From Littorina saxatilis (taxonomy: Eukaryota > Mollusca > Gastropoda > Littorinimorpha > Littorinidae): a stretch of 64,000 nucleotides of DNA. The notes beneath the pieces were generated by a model. That model saw only the letters and a list, made by a program, of their open reading frames with translations, was not told where the DNA came from and did no database searches. A program made the translations under genes and the position numbers. Positions 1 through 9,740 of this stretch are shown here, piece after piece (within the stretch, counting starts at the first letter, position 1; each line of letters starts with the position of its first letter). The DNA is taken from the NCBI RefSeq assembly GCF_037325665.1, contig NC_090261.1, positions 27,356,740 to 27,420,739 of the forward strand, read 5' to 3'.

Positions 1-118
1 ACATTGGCATGTTCGATCCCACGGAAATCCACAATCGCCAGCAGCTCAAAAACTACATGCGAGAAAGTCTTATACGCCTCGGCATTCACTTGATATTCTT
101 CTTCATATACCTGTACAT
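1..118 (+). CDS. CNIH4: CNIH4 penultimate coding exon (5' end outside window)
   Basis: Codes for the conserved lumenal or loop motif FDPTEIHNR and most of the last transmembrane helix. It ends in phase 2 (AT) before donor GTATGT. Reading through the donor gives a tail unlike any cornichon, which supports the splice. Confidence 0.9.
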
Positions 119-545
119 GTATGTGTGCTGTTTTTCCTTCCATGATAAATTTAGTGGTATTTTGGCTGTAAATTATGAACAATTTGAATTGAAGGAGGAA
201 ACGAGGGAAGACTTTAGACTGTTGAAAAAGGGATTGATCTGTGGTCAAATGCAACAAATGGTAAGTCTGACAATTGCACAGTGGTATTTGCTGGATGATA
301 TTATCATTGCTCATATTGATTTCCATACAATTATGAATTCTAATTTTAGAAGGAAGGTTAACGGGAGTAATTGTCTTCTTCACAAATCAATTCTTCACTT
401 GAAGGAAATTAACAGGATGTTGGTTTTGATATTAGAATATATACTGCTGTGGTGAGAAAGTGCGTCATCCATGATATTTTTTTTCTGAATCTTTTTTTCT
501 ACGTTTGATTTCAGGATGATTTATTCACTGGTGAAGGGAGACTAG
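1..545 (+). CDS. CNIH4: Cornichon family member 4 (CNIH4), 3' end only
   Basis: This is the C-terminal part of a CNIH4 cargo receptor, a small multi-spanning membrane protein that helps load cargo, including GPCRs, into COPII vesicles at the ER. Bases 1-118 code for [17 protein letters not shown] and the following hydrophobic segment ending FFFIYLYM. This matches the family signature FDPTEIHNR and the last membrane helix of human CNIH4 as I recall it. A GTATGT donor follows at 119, and the next exon starts after TTTCAG at 515. The joined reading is [13 protein letters not shown] with a TAG stop at 543-545, so the protein ends just after the helix, as cornichons do. The FDPTEIHNR form points to CNIH4 rather than CNIH1-3. 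The gene starts outside the window. Family assignment is firm; the paralogue call is slightly less so. Confidence 0.93.
515..545 (+). CDS. CNIH4: CNIH4 terminal coding exon
   Basis: A 31-nt coding part after a pyrimidine-rich TTTCAG acceptor. The G at 515 completes an ATG codon; the exon then reads M-I-Y-S-L-V-K-G-D and stops at TAG 543-545. MIYSL matches the MIY/MIL-x-L end of cornichons. Confidence 0.88.
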
Positions 546-1373
546 TGATGCCAGGAGCAAGCGACTACACCAACATTACAAACAGTATTGTCCCCCTTCG
601 ATGTGTAATGTGTGTGTTGTATTTTCTGTGGTCCTTGGGAATGCTGGCTGGTTTACAGCTGAACCTTACCGTCATGTTCAGAAAAATGTCAAGGTGTCCA
701 GTGTTCCTTTTTTTTTCGATTAGTTTTTATACAGGTTGCCTTTTACGAAGAAAGATGAGTTTTGCCAAATGTATGTTTCAGTCTGGCTTCTCAACATTTC
801 ATGGTACAATGTACTTAGAAAAGTTATGAACTTTGTACAATGTAGTACTGTGAAATAGTGAAAACTCTGTCCTGTGTAATGATGCGAAAAGGTGAAATAC
901 ACAATGTAGTGAGGATTGTATATTGCTGATAGTTTTCCTTCTGCTGTGTGACTTGAGTTAACTGAATGCGTGCTTGGTGACTTGCGACTTGCTGAAATGA
1001 TGTACGTGTAGCTGATATGATCCATTTTTCTTGTGTGACGTGAGCTTACTTGTGTATTTGTTCTTGTTTGTATGATGTAAAGTAATGTCTGTACAATTAT
1101 GGTGTGTACATTAAATCTGTTTTCTGCTGCCACTGAGAGTAATACATCACTTTTTTTTCAGGATGAAATTAATTAAAGTTGAATGTTCAGTTTTTACTTT
1201 GATACGATGATACCTCATGCTAATGTGTGATTGAGATTTTTTTTTTAATGGAACCATAAAAAGCATATTTCCTCAGCTATTCGTTCAGTTGCCCTTGTGG
1301 CGGTAGTTTGATAGCAATTCAAAGATAATACAGCCATTCTTCAGTAAGTCTGTCCTACGTTCTTCTTCTTTTT
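546..1373 (+). other. CNIH4 3' UTR and downstream flank
   Basis: No coding signal follows the CNIH4 stop. An ATTAAA poly(A) signal at about 1110-1115 lies in T/G-rich sequence and is the best candidate for the transcript end; an AATTAAA-like string occurs again near 1170. The rest is AT-rich and shows no repeat I recognise. The end point is inferred only. Confidence 0.45.
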
Positions 1374-1923
1374 GAGTCACTTGAGAAAAAGTGACTCTAT
1401 GTAATCGGTCAGTGTTAGTCTGTCCGGCCGGCCGGCCGGCTGGCCGTCAGTAGACACCACCTAAACGTTGGACTTTTCTCGGAAACTATCAAAGCGATCG
1501 GGCTCATATTTTGTTTAGTCGTGACCTCCAATGACCTCTACACTTTAACGATGGTTTCGTTGACCTTTGACCTTTTTCAAGGTCACAGGTCAGCGTCAAA
1601 GGAAAAATTAGACATTTTATATCTTTGACAAAGTTCATCGGATGTGATTGAAACTTTGTAGGATTATTCTTTACATCAAAGTATTTACATCTGTAGCCTT
1701 TTACGAACGTTATCAGAAAAACAAGGGAGATAACTAGCCTTTTCTGTTCGGCAACACACAACTTAACGTTGGGCTTTTCTCGGAAACTATAAAAGTGACC
1801 GGGCTCAAATTTTATGTGAACGTGACTCATTGTGTTGTGAATAGCAATTTCTTCCTGTCCATCTGATGCCTCATATAATATTCAGAACTGCGAAAGTGAC
1901 TCGATCGAGCGTTTGCTCTTCTT
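1374..1923 (+). mobile_element. Family B non-autonomous element, copy 1
   Basis: An interspersed element opening with a 9-bp stem (GAGTCACTT pairing with AAGTGACTC at 1374-1399), followed by TATGTA, then a GGCCGG-rich run. It ends with GTGACTC (896-902 of that kb) and a small hairpin GAGC-GTTT-GCTC, then TTCTTTT. A second, diverged copy lies in the opposite orientation at 38.28-39.06 kb with the same order of parts. The terminal GAGTCAC and GTGACTC form inverted repeats. The interior has no ORF and carries two AGGTCA direct-repeat sites at 1561-1592. Superfamily is unknown. Confidence 0.6.
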
Positions 1924-2725
1924 TTTAATTTTAGCGTTCAACGGTTGTGTGAAGTCTGTGCTACCATTTAAGATTGCATTTGACAGTTTCTCATGCAAGA
2001 AACAAATTTGCTTTGGCATTACAGTCTAGTTTGACCAGTTGCAAGAAGCATGTGACAGTATTTTTTGTTACGAGACAACTGGCTGTATTTTTTGTTACGA
2101 TGTACTGTATTCTTCTTATCAATTAGTCAATACCAGTCCCCAAAACACCTAGCATGATCACTGTGTACTATTTACATGATCAAGGAAGGGCTTGAGATTA
2201 TTTCTTGTGGGAACATTTGAGTGCAAGAAAGCCGGCAGTGCAGCATTGAGTTTTAAATTGGTGTTGACTAAGATTTGTTTAAACTTATCTAATCTCTGGC
2301 AGAGTGGCCTCAATGCATGAGAGCGCATTGATGTATGTTTGTGTGTGTGTGTGTGTGTAAAGACTAAGAGATACACATCCCTTCTTTCCCTTGTTTACGG
2401 TCACATACATCCCCACAGATCTGCCTAGGCTTTTTACACAGAAATAAGAGCATCCTCTGCTAGGACACATACCAAACATCAACAGTCCGGCTGTTTCGTG
2501 TGGAGAATTGGGCCTTTTTGATGAATACATTTTTCTCATTAACGTAGGTGTTAGATACTAAATCAACTCAGACAAAATTGCCATCAACTCAGCAAAAAAT
2601 GCCACTAAATATGCTCAGAAAACAGTCAGGCTGTTAAACTTTAGTATTATTCTGTATAAAGGTAAGGATGACTTGGATGTTCTTATCCTCTGTAAAAGCT
2701 TGGACATATCATTGGTGGCTTTTAA
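1924..2725. other. Spacer with old Family C repeat fragment
   Basis: No gene is seen. Positions about 2390-2700 resemble a worn interspersed repeat (Family C here) that recurs at 3.4, 4.5, 5.65, 9.25, 13.6 and 60.5 kb. Its core is a sentence like CAACAGCCTGGCTG(CTTTCTGTGCAGAG), followed some 150 bp later by GGATGCTCTTATC and TGTAAAAG. A short (TG)n lies at 2339-2358. Confidence 0.4.
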
Positions 2726-2973
2726 CCCTTAAACTGGTGCAATTCTGTAACACGTTACATAGCCACTGGTGAATTAACAGAGAAAAATAAAGAAAAACGG
2801 TCATATAGGTTTTCGCATCCATGGGAGGTAATCGGAACCGACCAAAGAGACTGAGCCAGTAGCGCGACATATGTCATGACAACCAGGTGACAGTATACGT
2901 AAAGTAGCGCGTTATATGTCGTGACAGTATACGTAAAGTAGCGCGTTATATGTCGCGACAACCAGCCCAAGGG
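2726..2973. mobile_element. piggyBac-type MITE, copy 1
   Basis: A 248-bp element bounded by TTAA at 722-725 and 974-977 (kb 2), with terminal inverted repeats CCCTTAAACTGG and CCAGCCCAAGGG. A TTAA target with CCC-initial termini is the piggyBac signature. It has no ORF. A segment containing ACAGTATACGTAAAGTAGCG is tandemly doubled near the right end. An inverted, diverged copy sits at 8.87-9.08 kb. Confidence 0.75.
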
Positions 2974-2977
2974 TTAA

Positions 2978-3884
2978 GATGTTGTACATGGGAAGTAAGG
3001 TATGGGGGAGTAAATAGTGCAAGTGTACATGTAACATTATGTGTCTTAATACAGTTGTTTTATTGTGTGTTGTACGTGTAACACAAATTGGATTTGTCTG
3101 GATTATTGCACTTTTTCTGAGTGTCAGGAGCATGTCTGTATATTTGTTGTTTTTGATGTAGAGCAATGTCATTCTTCACCCCACCATAATGTCCACACTG
3201 CCTTTCTATGGTATTTCTGCTGCTTGTCGATTGTGTGCATATCGTTGTAAAAATAACAAGAAGTTGGGTTGTCATGTGTGTGTTGAACAGTTGCATTTGT
3301 CGTTGAGCATAGAACAGTTTGCATAATTTCATGTTTCAGTATTTGTGAAGTGTAACATGTAATGTTGAAGGCACATGCACACTCCTCCCCATGAAAACAG
3401 TCCAGCACACTAACTCAGATGTGGCAAGGATTTTACATGGAATAAGACCATCCCTCCACTTGGTCACATACCCAAAATGAACAGCATATACATATGCTCT
3501 CTGTTTATGTGGGAATTTTTGTGTGAATCAAATTCGTATAGGTCACTAGTGACTTTTTAAGGACATTAATTTGTCAAATACTTCCAACTTACCACAGCAA
3601 AATGTTGATTTTTGGTATGTGTCCAACTGGAAGGATGGTGTTATCTTCTGTAAATTTCTGGAAAGATCTGAGATTTAGTCAGCCAAACTGTTTTTACGAT
3701 AACGAGTGTGGCTTTAAACTTACACTTGTATAGAAATACGGATGTTCCTGATAACGCACTGGGGCGACACTTTTGGAGTATCATTTTTATTTTAGGTTGG
3801 CGTTTTTCTGTTGGTGCAATTCATGATGTGGCGTTGTAAATGTGTGTAACTTTGGGTTTTGTGCATGTGCGGGAGGTTTTGATT
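2978..3884. other. Spacer, Family C repeat remnant, no gene
   Basis: AT-rich DNA with no convincing exon. A Family C remnant spans about 3410-3690: it has CACATACCCAAAATGAACAG and later GGATGGTGTTATC then TCTGTAAA. Confidence 0.35.
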
Positions 3885-3901
3885 ACCTCAGCATTTTACT
3901 T

Positions 3902-4285
3902 AACCCCCCGCGGGTTAGGGGGAGTCCCATATTGGTTGGGACGAGAAAGAATTTGCCCGATGCTCCCCAGCATGTCGTAAGAGGCGACTAACGGATTCTG
4001 TTTCTCCTTTTACCCTTGTTCAGTGTTTCTTGTATAGAATATAGTCCATTTTTGTAAAGATTTTAGTCAAGCAGTATGTAAGAAATGTTAAGTCCTTTGT
4101 ACTGGAAACTTGCATTCTCCCAGTAAGGTAATATATTGTACTACGTTGCAAGCCCCTGGAGCAAATTTTTGATTAGTGCTTTTGTGAACAAGAAACAATT
4201 TACAAGTGGCTCTATCCCATCTTCCCCCGTCGCGATATAACCTTCGTGGTTGAAAACGACGTTAAACACCAAATAAATAAATAAA
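3902..4285 (+). mobile_element. SINE-like retroposon with non-tRNA head, 17-bp TSD
   Basis: A 384-bp insertion flanked by a perfect 17-bp duplication CTCAGCATTTTACTTAA (3885-3901 and 4286-4302), the mark of target-primed retroposition. The 5' head begins CCCCCCGCGGGTTAGGGGGA and has no A or B box; the 3' end reads GACGTTAAACACC followed by (AAAT)n. The 3' half resembles the element at 4789-5254 although the heads differ. A related reversed copy lies at 43.89-44.23 kb. It has no ORF and must depend on a LINE. Confidence 0.75.
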
Positions 4286-4302
4286 CTCAGCATTTTACTT
4301 AA

Positions 4303-4788
4303 ATGTATGTGTGAGTGTGTGGGTACAACATAGTTACTGAGGTTAACATTGTTCTTGTGATGTATTGTTTGCATCCAATTCTACTTGCTGGCAATCTAAG
4401 ATGCATGAACTTTTTGTGTGTTAGGAGTGAAGAGGGATATGTATTCCTAAGGTTATAATCAGGCTTGTGAAAGATACCTTGAATCTTCCAGTAAAAACCA
4501 TGTATGTCTTGATAGATCTATACATGGTTGTTTTTACATTGGAGAAGAGCTTATTGCCACTTTGATGTATACCAAAAATCTACAAGCTGGCTGCTTTCTG
4601 TGCAATGGACCTTTTTTCTTTTCATTTTTTTGTTTTTGTTTTTTGCTGAAGTGTTTTGTCGTCTGTCATATGAGCGTTGATGCGTTGAGCTGTCGTTATG
4701 CGCCATATATGGCCCAGCTCATCCGGCTTCAGCGTGTTTTTATATCGGAGTGGTCCTTCTCCTAGACTGGTGGCTTTACAGGGCTGTC
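4303..4788. other. Spacer; left half of an older repeat split by an insertion
   Basis: A Family C fragment lies near 4510-4610 (AAGCTGGCTGCTTTCTGTGC). From about 4655 an older repeat of unknown class begins. It is interrupted at ACAGGGCTGTC (778-788 of kb 4) and resumes at 5255 after the nested retroposon. Confidence 0.45.
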
Positions 4789-5254
4789 TCCCGCAGTGGG
4801 GCACTGCGGTTATGAAATTAAAAGCCCCTCCTGTTTTTGGAACCGCAGGAGCTTTCTAGTTTGCTGTTAGGTAGATTTTTGGTTCCTCTTTCCTGTCATG
4901 CTCTCTTTTTCTTCATGAATTCTTTTCTTTTTTCTGCCTTCTTGCTCATTCACCTGTATTTTTTCCAAAAATCTCTTCTCTTGCCGCTTGTCTCGCGATT
5001 CATGTATAGTTTAATCTGTTAGTGTTCTGATGTAAGTCCAGCAGTAGATAGGTTAAGCCTATTTTAACATACTGGAAACTGGTAATCTTCCAGTAGGTAT
5101 TAATTTAGTTTTACTAAAGCCTGCTGGGGCACAAGTAATGGGTTAGTGCATTTGTAAACAGGAATCGCTTGACAAGTGGCCCCCTTCATCCCCCCCTTCC
5201 TCGTCCTGATATGGCTCTGCGTAGTCGGCTGGACGTTAAGCAACAAATAAACAA
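4789..5254 (+). mobile_element. Nested SINE-like retroposon with structured head, 11-bp TSD
   Basis: A 466-bp insertion flanked by ACAGGGCTGTC at 4778-4788 and 5255-5265. The head folds into two strong hairpins: CCGCAGTG / CACTGCGG (4791-4809, 3-nt loop), and AAAGC-(CCC)-TCCTG pairing with CAGGAGCTTT (4821-4855). There is no tRNA promoter. The 3' half is related to the 3902-4285 element and ends GACGTTAAGCAACAAAT with an A-rich tail. It landed inside another repeat, so it is the younger of the two. Confidence 0.72.
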
Positions 5255-5265
5255 ACAGGGCTGTC

Positions 5266-5600
5266 GAGTCCAGTCTACCCGGCTATTTGGCCATAGCTGG
5301 CTGGTTTGTTTATCTGAGGTGACCTTCCCCAGGGCTAGAACTTAAGATGCGGCTCTTGGTCGCATGATGCTCCCGTCATTGGAGACCTGGGGTATTTCTT
5401 GAGTGTAACAGTGCCACCTGTTACCCCGCCCCATCCTGTTGGAAGCACCGCCAGTTGGTCCGCGACTGCTTATTCGTCCTGGCAAGCCTGGCTTATTTCG
5501 CAGCTAACCTCCATATCTGAAGGCCATCTCACTATCCGCCACCTGTGAGCGCGCCTGGTTGGGGATGGTCGCCCCTACTGTCCCAGGGCTGAAGTGTTTT
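5266..5600. repeat. Right half of the older split repeat
   Basis: Continues the sequence broken at 4788. It is GC-richer than its surroundings and has no sustained reading frame. The class is not recognised. Confidence 0.4.
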
Positions 5601-5740
5601 AATATTTTACACCTATGTAACTCTGTGAAATAAATTCCGCACAACAATCCTACTCTGCACAGAAAGCAACCCAGCTGCAGATACTTGGTATGTGTTCAAA
5701 TTAAAGGGTGCTCTTAAGGTGTCTAATAATCACCAGAAAA

Positions 5741-6154
5741 GATCAATCAATCAATCAATGAGTCTTATATCGCGCATATTCCGTGTGTACAGTTCTAGGC
5801 GCTCTGCAGTGATGCCGTGTGAGATGAAATTTTATACGGCCAGTAGATTGCAGCCATTTCGGCGCATATTTACCTTTCACGGCCTATTATTTCAAGTCAC
5901 ACGGGTATAGGTAGACAATTATTAACTGTGCCTAAGCAATTTTGCCAGGAAAGACCCTTTTGTCAATCGTGGGATCTTTAACGTGCACACCCAATGTAGT
6001 GCACACGGGGGGAGGTTCGGACACCGAAGAGAGTCTGCACACAAAGTTGACTCTGTGAAATAAATTTCCGCCGAACCTGGGATCGAACTCACGCTGACAG
6101 CGGCCAACTGAATACAAATCCAGCGCGCTACCAACTGAGCTATATCCCCGCCCC
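5741..6154 (-). mobile_element. tRNA-headed SINE (family S1), copy 1
   Basis: On the minus strand the head starts near 6154 and holds an A box TAGCTCAGTTGG and a B box GAGTTCGATCCC spaced as in a tRNA. A conserved central body follows (CGTTAAAGATCCCACGATTG), then a (TGAT)n tail at 5741-5756. A short direct repeat AGATCA flanks it. A copy at 54.70-55.11 kb differs at about three positions over some 400 bp, so the family was active recently. Confidence 0.85.
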
Positions 6155-7613
6155 AGATCATTGGTAGCCGACATAATGGTTTAAAGAGGAAGGAAGGTAT
6201 CTTTAAATTAATTTGGTGGGCATTGTGCCTGTTCCTCTTTCGTATCATTGGAACTGATTTCATCATTGCATTTATGTCGTAGCACCGGCTTAAGGGGAAG
6301 GCAAGCATTGGTTTATCTCTGTTGGATTACTCGCTGTTATTAACTGCTTGCTCCGTATTTTTAGATTTCTAAACTGTAGGTAAATTTAATCATCTTTCTC
6401 ACCATTTGACATCATAATCATTTCAGGACATGATAAACTTTAGGTGAATGTAATAGTAATTCTTGTCATTTCACACGTGTAAGTTCAACTCATCTCTGAA
6501 CTTGGCAAAAGCACCTGTATAAAAAACCCTTCCACCACTGCACTGGAATTGCACACATACCTTTTTTCTACTTAAGTTACCAACTAACCTAACCTTTAAC
6601 CCTGTTAATAAAATTTGGCAGGGTTGAGGATGCAGAGGGTTTTTTCTATATATATCAGTCAGTCTGCCGATATACCTTTATCATCTCAATGTTGTGTATG
6701 TACAGGTACCTGTATACCAAAAAAAAAATGTTATAGATTCACATTATAAAATATGAAATTATATAAGAAACGTGATTTTAAGCCAGAGAAGAATGAAACT
6801 TGATTGATGTTTCATTAATATGTAATGACGTGAAAGCTTCATGTGTTAAATCTAGCGTGATTTTCCCATGGTCAAGGTCACTAATGAAATTTGGGTATTA
6901 ATTTTATGCATTGTCTCTGTGGAGAGGGAAAAAAAAGAATAGATACATTAAAAAAATACAATTAAAAAAAAAGGTTCAAACCTCCGGCCAGATCTCATTT
7001 ACATGGTGCCCTTAGGTGAACTACAACTTCAACTTGAATTGTTGACATTTCTGTTAGCATCCTGCCCTTTGTAAAATCCATTTCACTGTTGTTGGTTAGT
7101 TGTGTGTGTTTCTGTTTTTTCTTGATTTTGTGTGTGTGTGCTTATGTTGCTGTGTTTTGGACCCTTACCAGTGTTGAATATTACGTAAAATAGGTAAAGT
7201 ACCTTCTGATGCCAAGAATCATATAACATGTTTGTTTAGGGGGTACAAATACATGTTCAGAACTCGCGCTTGGTAAGTATGAATCCGTGTAGCTTGGCGA
7301 CCATATTTTTGTAATAGCACGCTGTAATTATGCAGACATCAGATTCTCCTGGGATTGAAAATCTTGACAAAAACACATTTATTTTCCTGTTTGTACAGCT
7401 AATTTTTAAAATTAGAATGTCATGTAGTGTCAGCTTCAGTTCAAATCTGTGTAGTCGTTTCCTGTTTTGATTTTTTGGAACAAGTAATGAAACCCTTTCC
7501 CTTTCTAGTGAAGAGGTACGATACCTGTTTTGAAGATGTGGAGCGCCAGGCCTTACCCACTCCACTTGTTCTGACGGTCTGTGTTGTATTATTGTCAAAC
7601 CTGTCTACGACAT
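6155..7613. other. AT-rich spacer, nothing recognised
   Basis: No exon, RNA gene or clear repeat was found. There are homopolymer A runs near 6721 and 6930-6975 and a short TG-rich patch near 7100-7145. Confidence 0.3.
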
Positions 7614-7622
7614 CCAACTAAG

Positions 7623-7898
7623 GCTGATGGGGTCTATGTCGACCAAAAGAGTGGGATTCCCTGTAGGTGGAGGGAATACAGGGAATACCATATCGCTGAA
7701 AGTCACGTGATGCTTGGCGACATCGGTAGAATTTGATGGTTTTCAATCTTTTTTGATATTTCTTAGAAATTCGAGTATGGTTTGCAAGTTTTATTGAAAA
7801 ACTCCACCCTGTGGGATTCCCTGTATACAGGGAATCCCCCTCCAGGAACTCCACCTACAGGGAATCCCACTCTTTTGGTCGACATAGACCCCATCAGC
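7623..7898. mobile_element. Mutator-like MITE with 9-bp TSD
   Basis: A 276-bp element with about 45-bp near-perfect terminal inverted repeats starting GCTGATGGGGTCTATGTCGA. It is flanked by a perfect 9-bp direct repeat CCAACTAAG (7614-7622 and 7899-7907). A 9-bp TSD with long TIRs is typical of Mutator-like elements. The interior repeats the palindrome GATTCCCTGTATACAGGGAATC. It has no coding capacity. Confidence 0.78.
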
Positions 7899-8027
7899 CC
7901 AACTAAGGGACCGACCAAAACTGGTCTTTATAGACAAGTGGTCGCTATGGAAAGGTGTTTTTTTTTAAATGGAAACTGGGGATCCTTTGGGGATGTTAGG
8001 TGTCATGGTGGGTATAAGTAGTCATTA

Positions 8028-8325
8028 GGCCTAAAAAAAAAATAGGTGTGGTTACGGTAACCCGACCTACCCTATTTTTAGGGGCCGACCCTATAACTTT
8101 TTATTACATTTGTCAAAAACAAAAACAAAAAACAAACAAAAAACGAGTGCAGAAAACGCAATGAAAGCGAAATCGCCCGAGTTGCACGCTTATTTTCCTG
8201 TCAAGTAGGTTTAATTTGTACACATTAGAAAAAAAAGTAAAAAAAAAAAAAAGTGATTGCCTACCTTCCTACCCTATTTATTTTGGCTATGTTACCGTAA
8301 CCACACCTATTTTTTTGGGGGGGCC
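8028..8325. mobile_element. PIF/Harbinger-type MITE
   Basis: A 298-bp element with TTA duplications at 8025-8027 and 8326-8328. Its terminal inverted repeats start GGCC, then an A run and AATAGGTGTGGTTACGGTAA. The GGCC termini with a TWA target are the Harbinger signature. It has no ORF. Confidence 0.75.
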
Positions 8326-8697
8326 TTATTGAGATGTGGTCACCAGGGCAGGTTCGACTATATCTCAACAGTGGGTGGTTTTTTTAGTTTGTATATGTTG
8401 TACTTTGTATTATCTTTTCAAACGGAAGCATTTAGCTATAGCTAGTGTTTGATATAAGTTAGTAAATGTATAGAGGGGGTTTTAACGAACAGAAACAATG
8501 ATATGCTATGAAATGCTCATAATTGTGTATGTTTTGTAAAATGTCCTGAATAGTGGTGGTATTTCAAGAATCCATGGTTTGTATTAAAACAGTGTACTGT
8601 GTTTCGCTTGTGTGTATGAATGAGACATAATCGGGAGCACTGAAACCACAACTTCCATGTGCTAGTGTGAGTATGTAAGTTCAAAATAGTGTATATT

Positions 8698-8728
<31 letters not shown>

Positions 8729-8738
8729 ACAAAATCAA
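8326..8738. other. Spacer, (TA)n run, no gene
   Basis: Nothing gene-like; a (TA)n microsatellite lies at about 8700-8728. Confidence 0.35.
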
Positions 8739-8858
8739 GGAAAATAAAAGTACATATATATATACTTAGTTACACAGTGGAAAATAAAAGTACATATATA
8801 TATACTTAGTTACACAGTGGAAAATAAAAGTACATATATATATACTTAGTTACACAGT
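8739..8858. repeat. 40-bp tandem repeat, three identical units
   Basis: The unit starts GGAAAATAAAAGTACATATA and ends GTTACACAGT; it occurs three times with no differences seen, so the expansion is recent. It abuts the second piggyBac-type MITE. Confidence 0.9.
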
Positions 8859-8874
8859 GGAACCCTCCTATTAA

Positions 8875-9077
8875 CTCTTAGGCTGGTTGTCGCGCTACTT
8901 TACGTATACTGTCACCTGGTTGTCATGACATGTCGCGTTAACTGGCTCAGTCTGTTTGGTTGGTTCCGATTACCTCCCATGGATGCGAAAACCTATATGA
9001 TCGTTTTTCTTTATTTTTCTCTCTGTTAATTCACCAGTGGTTATGTAACGTGTTACAGAATTGCACCAGTTTAAGGG
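8875..9077. mobile_element. piggyBac-type MITE, copy 2 (inverted relative to copy 1)
   Basis: Diverged reverse-orientation copy of the 2726-2973 element. TTAA lies on the left (8871-8874), and the right target is decayed to TTCA. Shared inner sequence includes CCTCCCATGGATGCGAAAAC. It lacks the internal tandem doubling of copy 1. Confidence 0.68.
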
Positions 9078-9084
9078 TTCAGAC

Positions 9085-9740
9085 CATTCTTTTTCAGACG
9101 TTCTGCTCATAGCCTCTGTAAGACTATCCCCTTACAGACCTGATTTTCTTAGATTTTGACGGTTGTAAAAGGGAGGGGGGGGGGGTTTCCACTGCATACA
9201 TTTACATCATCTGCAAAGTTTCACTTAAAGTTGAATTCCATCTCCTTGAAATGATAGTGTAAAGCACCACAGATCTTTCTAAGCTTTTACATGTGATACG
9301 AGGATCCTTCAACCTGGACACATGCCCAAAATCAACAGCCTGGCTGCTTTTTGTGCAGAGTGCCCCGGGATCGTTTGCTGAAATAGTTGCGCAGGTTGAC
9401 ACAGGTTACAGTATTAAAACTAATTCAGCAACAAAATTCTCACTCTACGGAGAGCAGCTAACCAGGCTGTCAGTGGAACCCCCTTTGAAGAACTATAAAA
9501 AAAAAGAAAAGAAAATTGGGTCTTAAAAAGGAGGGAGCCTTAAATTGGAGGTAAATTTACAGATGTTATGAACAGAACATCTGAGAAACCAAGTCTTAAA
9601 TTTGGGGGTTCTTACAAGATTTTTTTTACAGTATGTGTTTAAATCGACAGATGCTCTTATCGCTTGTAAAAGCTGGATGGTGAAATGGCGATGTACATCA
9701 TGATCATCACGGGAAGGAAGAGGTCTCTTTAAAAACAAAC
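9085..9740. repeat. Old interspersed repeats (Families C and D)
   Basis: Family C core at about 9240-9370 (AAATCAACAGCCTGGCTGCT) continues with GATGCTCTTATCGCTTGTAA near 9653. Between them lies a Family D patch (AGGTCTTAAA-type phrases, GTTATGAACAGAACATCTGA), which recurs near 41.6, 44.5 and 48.5 kb. No coding signal. Confidence 0.4.

Noticed and set aside
1420-1442. GGCCGG-rich run as a CpG-island promoter
   Set aside because: It is the GC repeat segment of a Family B element, matched by the GTCC/GGAC run in the second copy.
6060-6154. tRNA-like sequence with A and B boxes
   Set aside because: It is the head of a dispersed SINE with a body and (TGAT)n tail, not a free tRNA gene. Likewise at 16.3, 16.9, 55.1, 60.7 and 61.2 kb.
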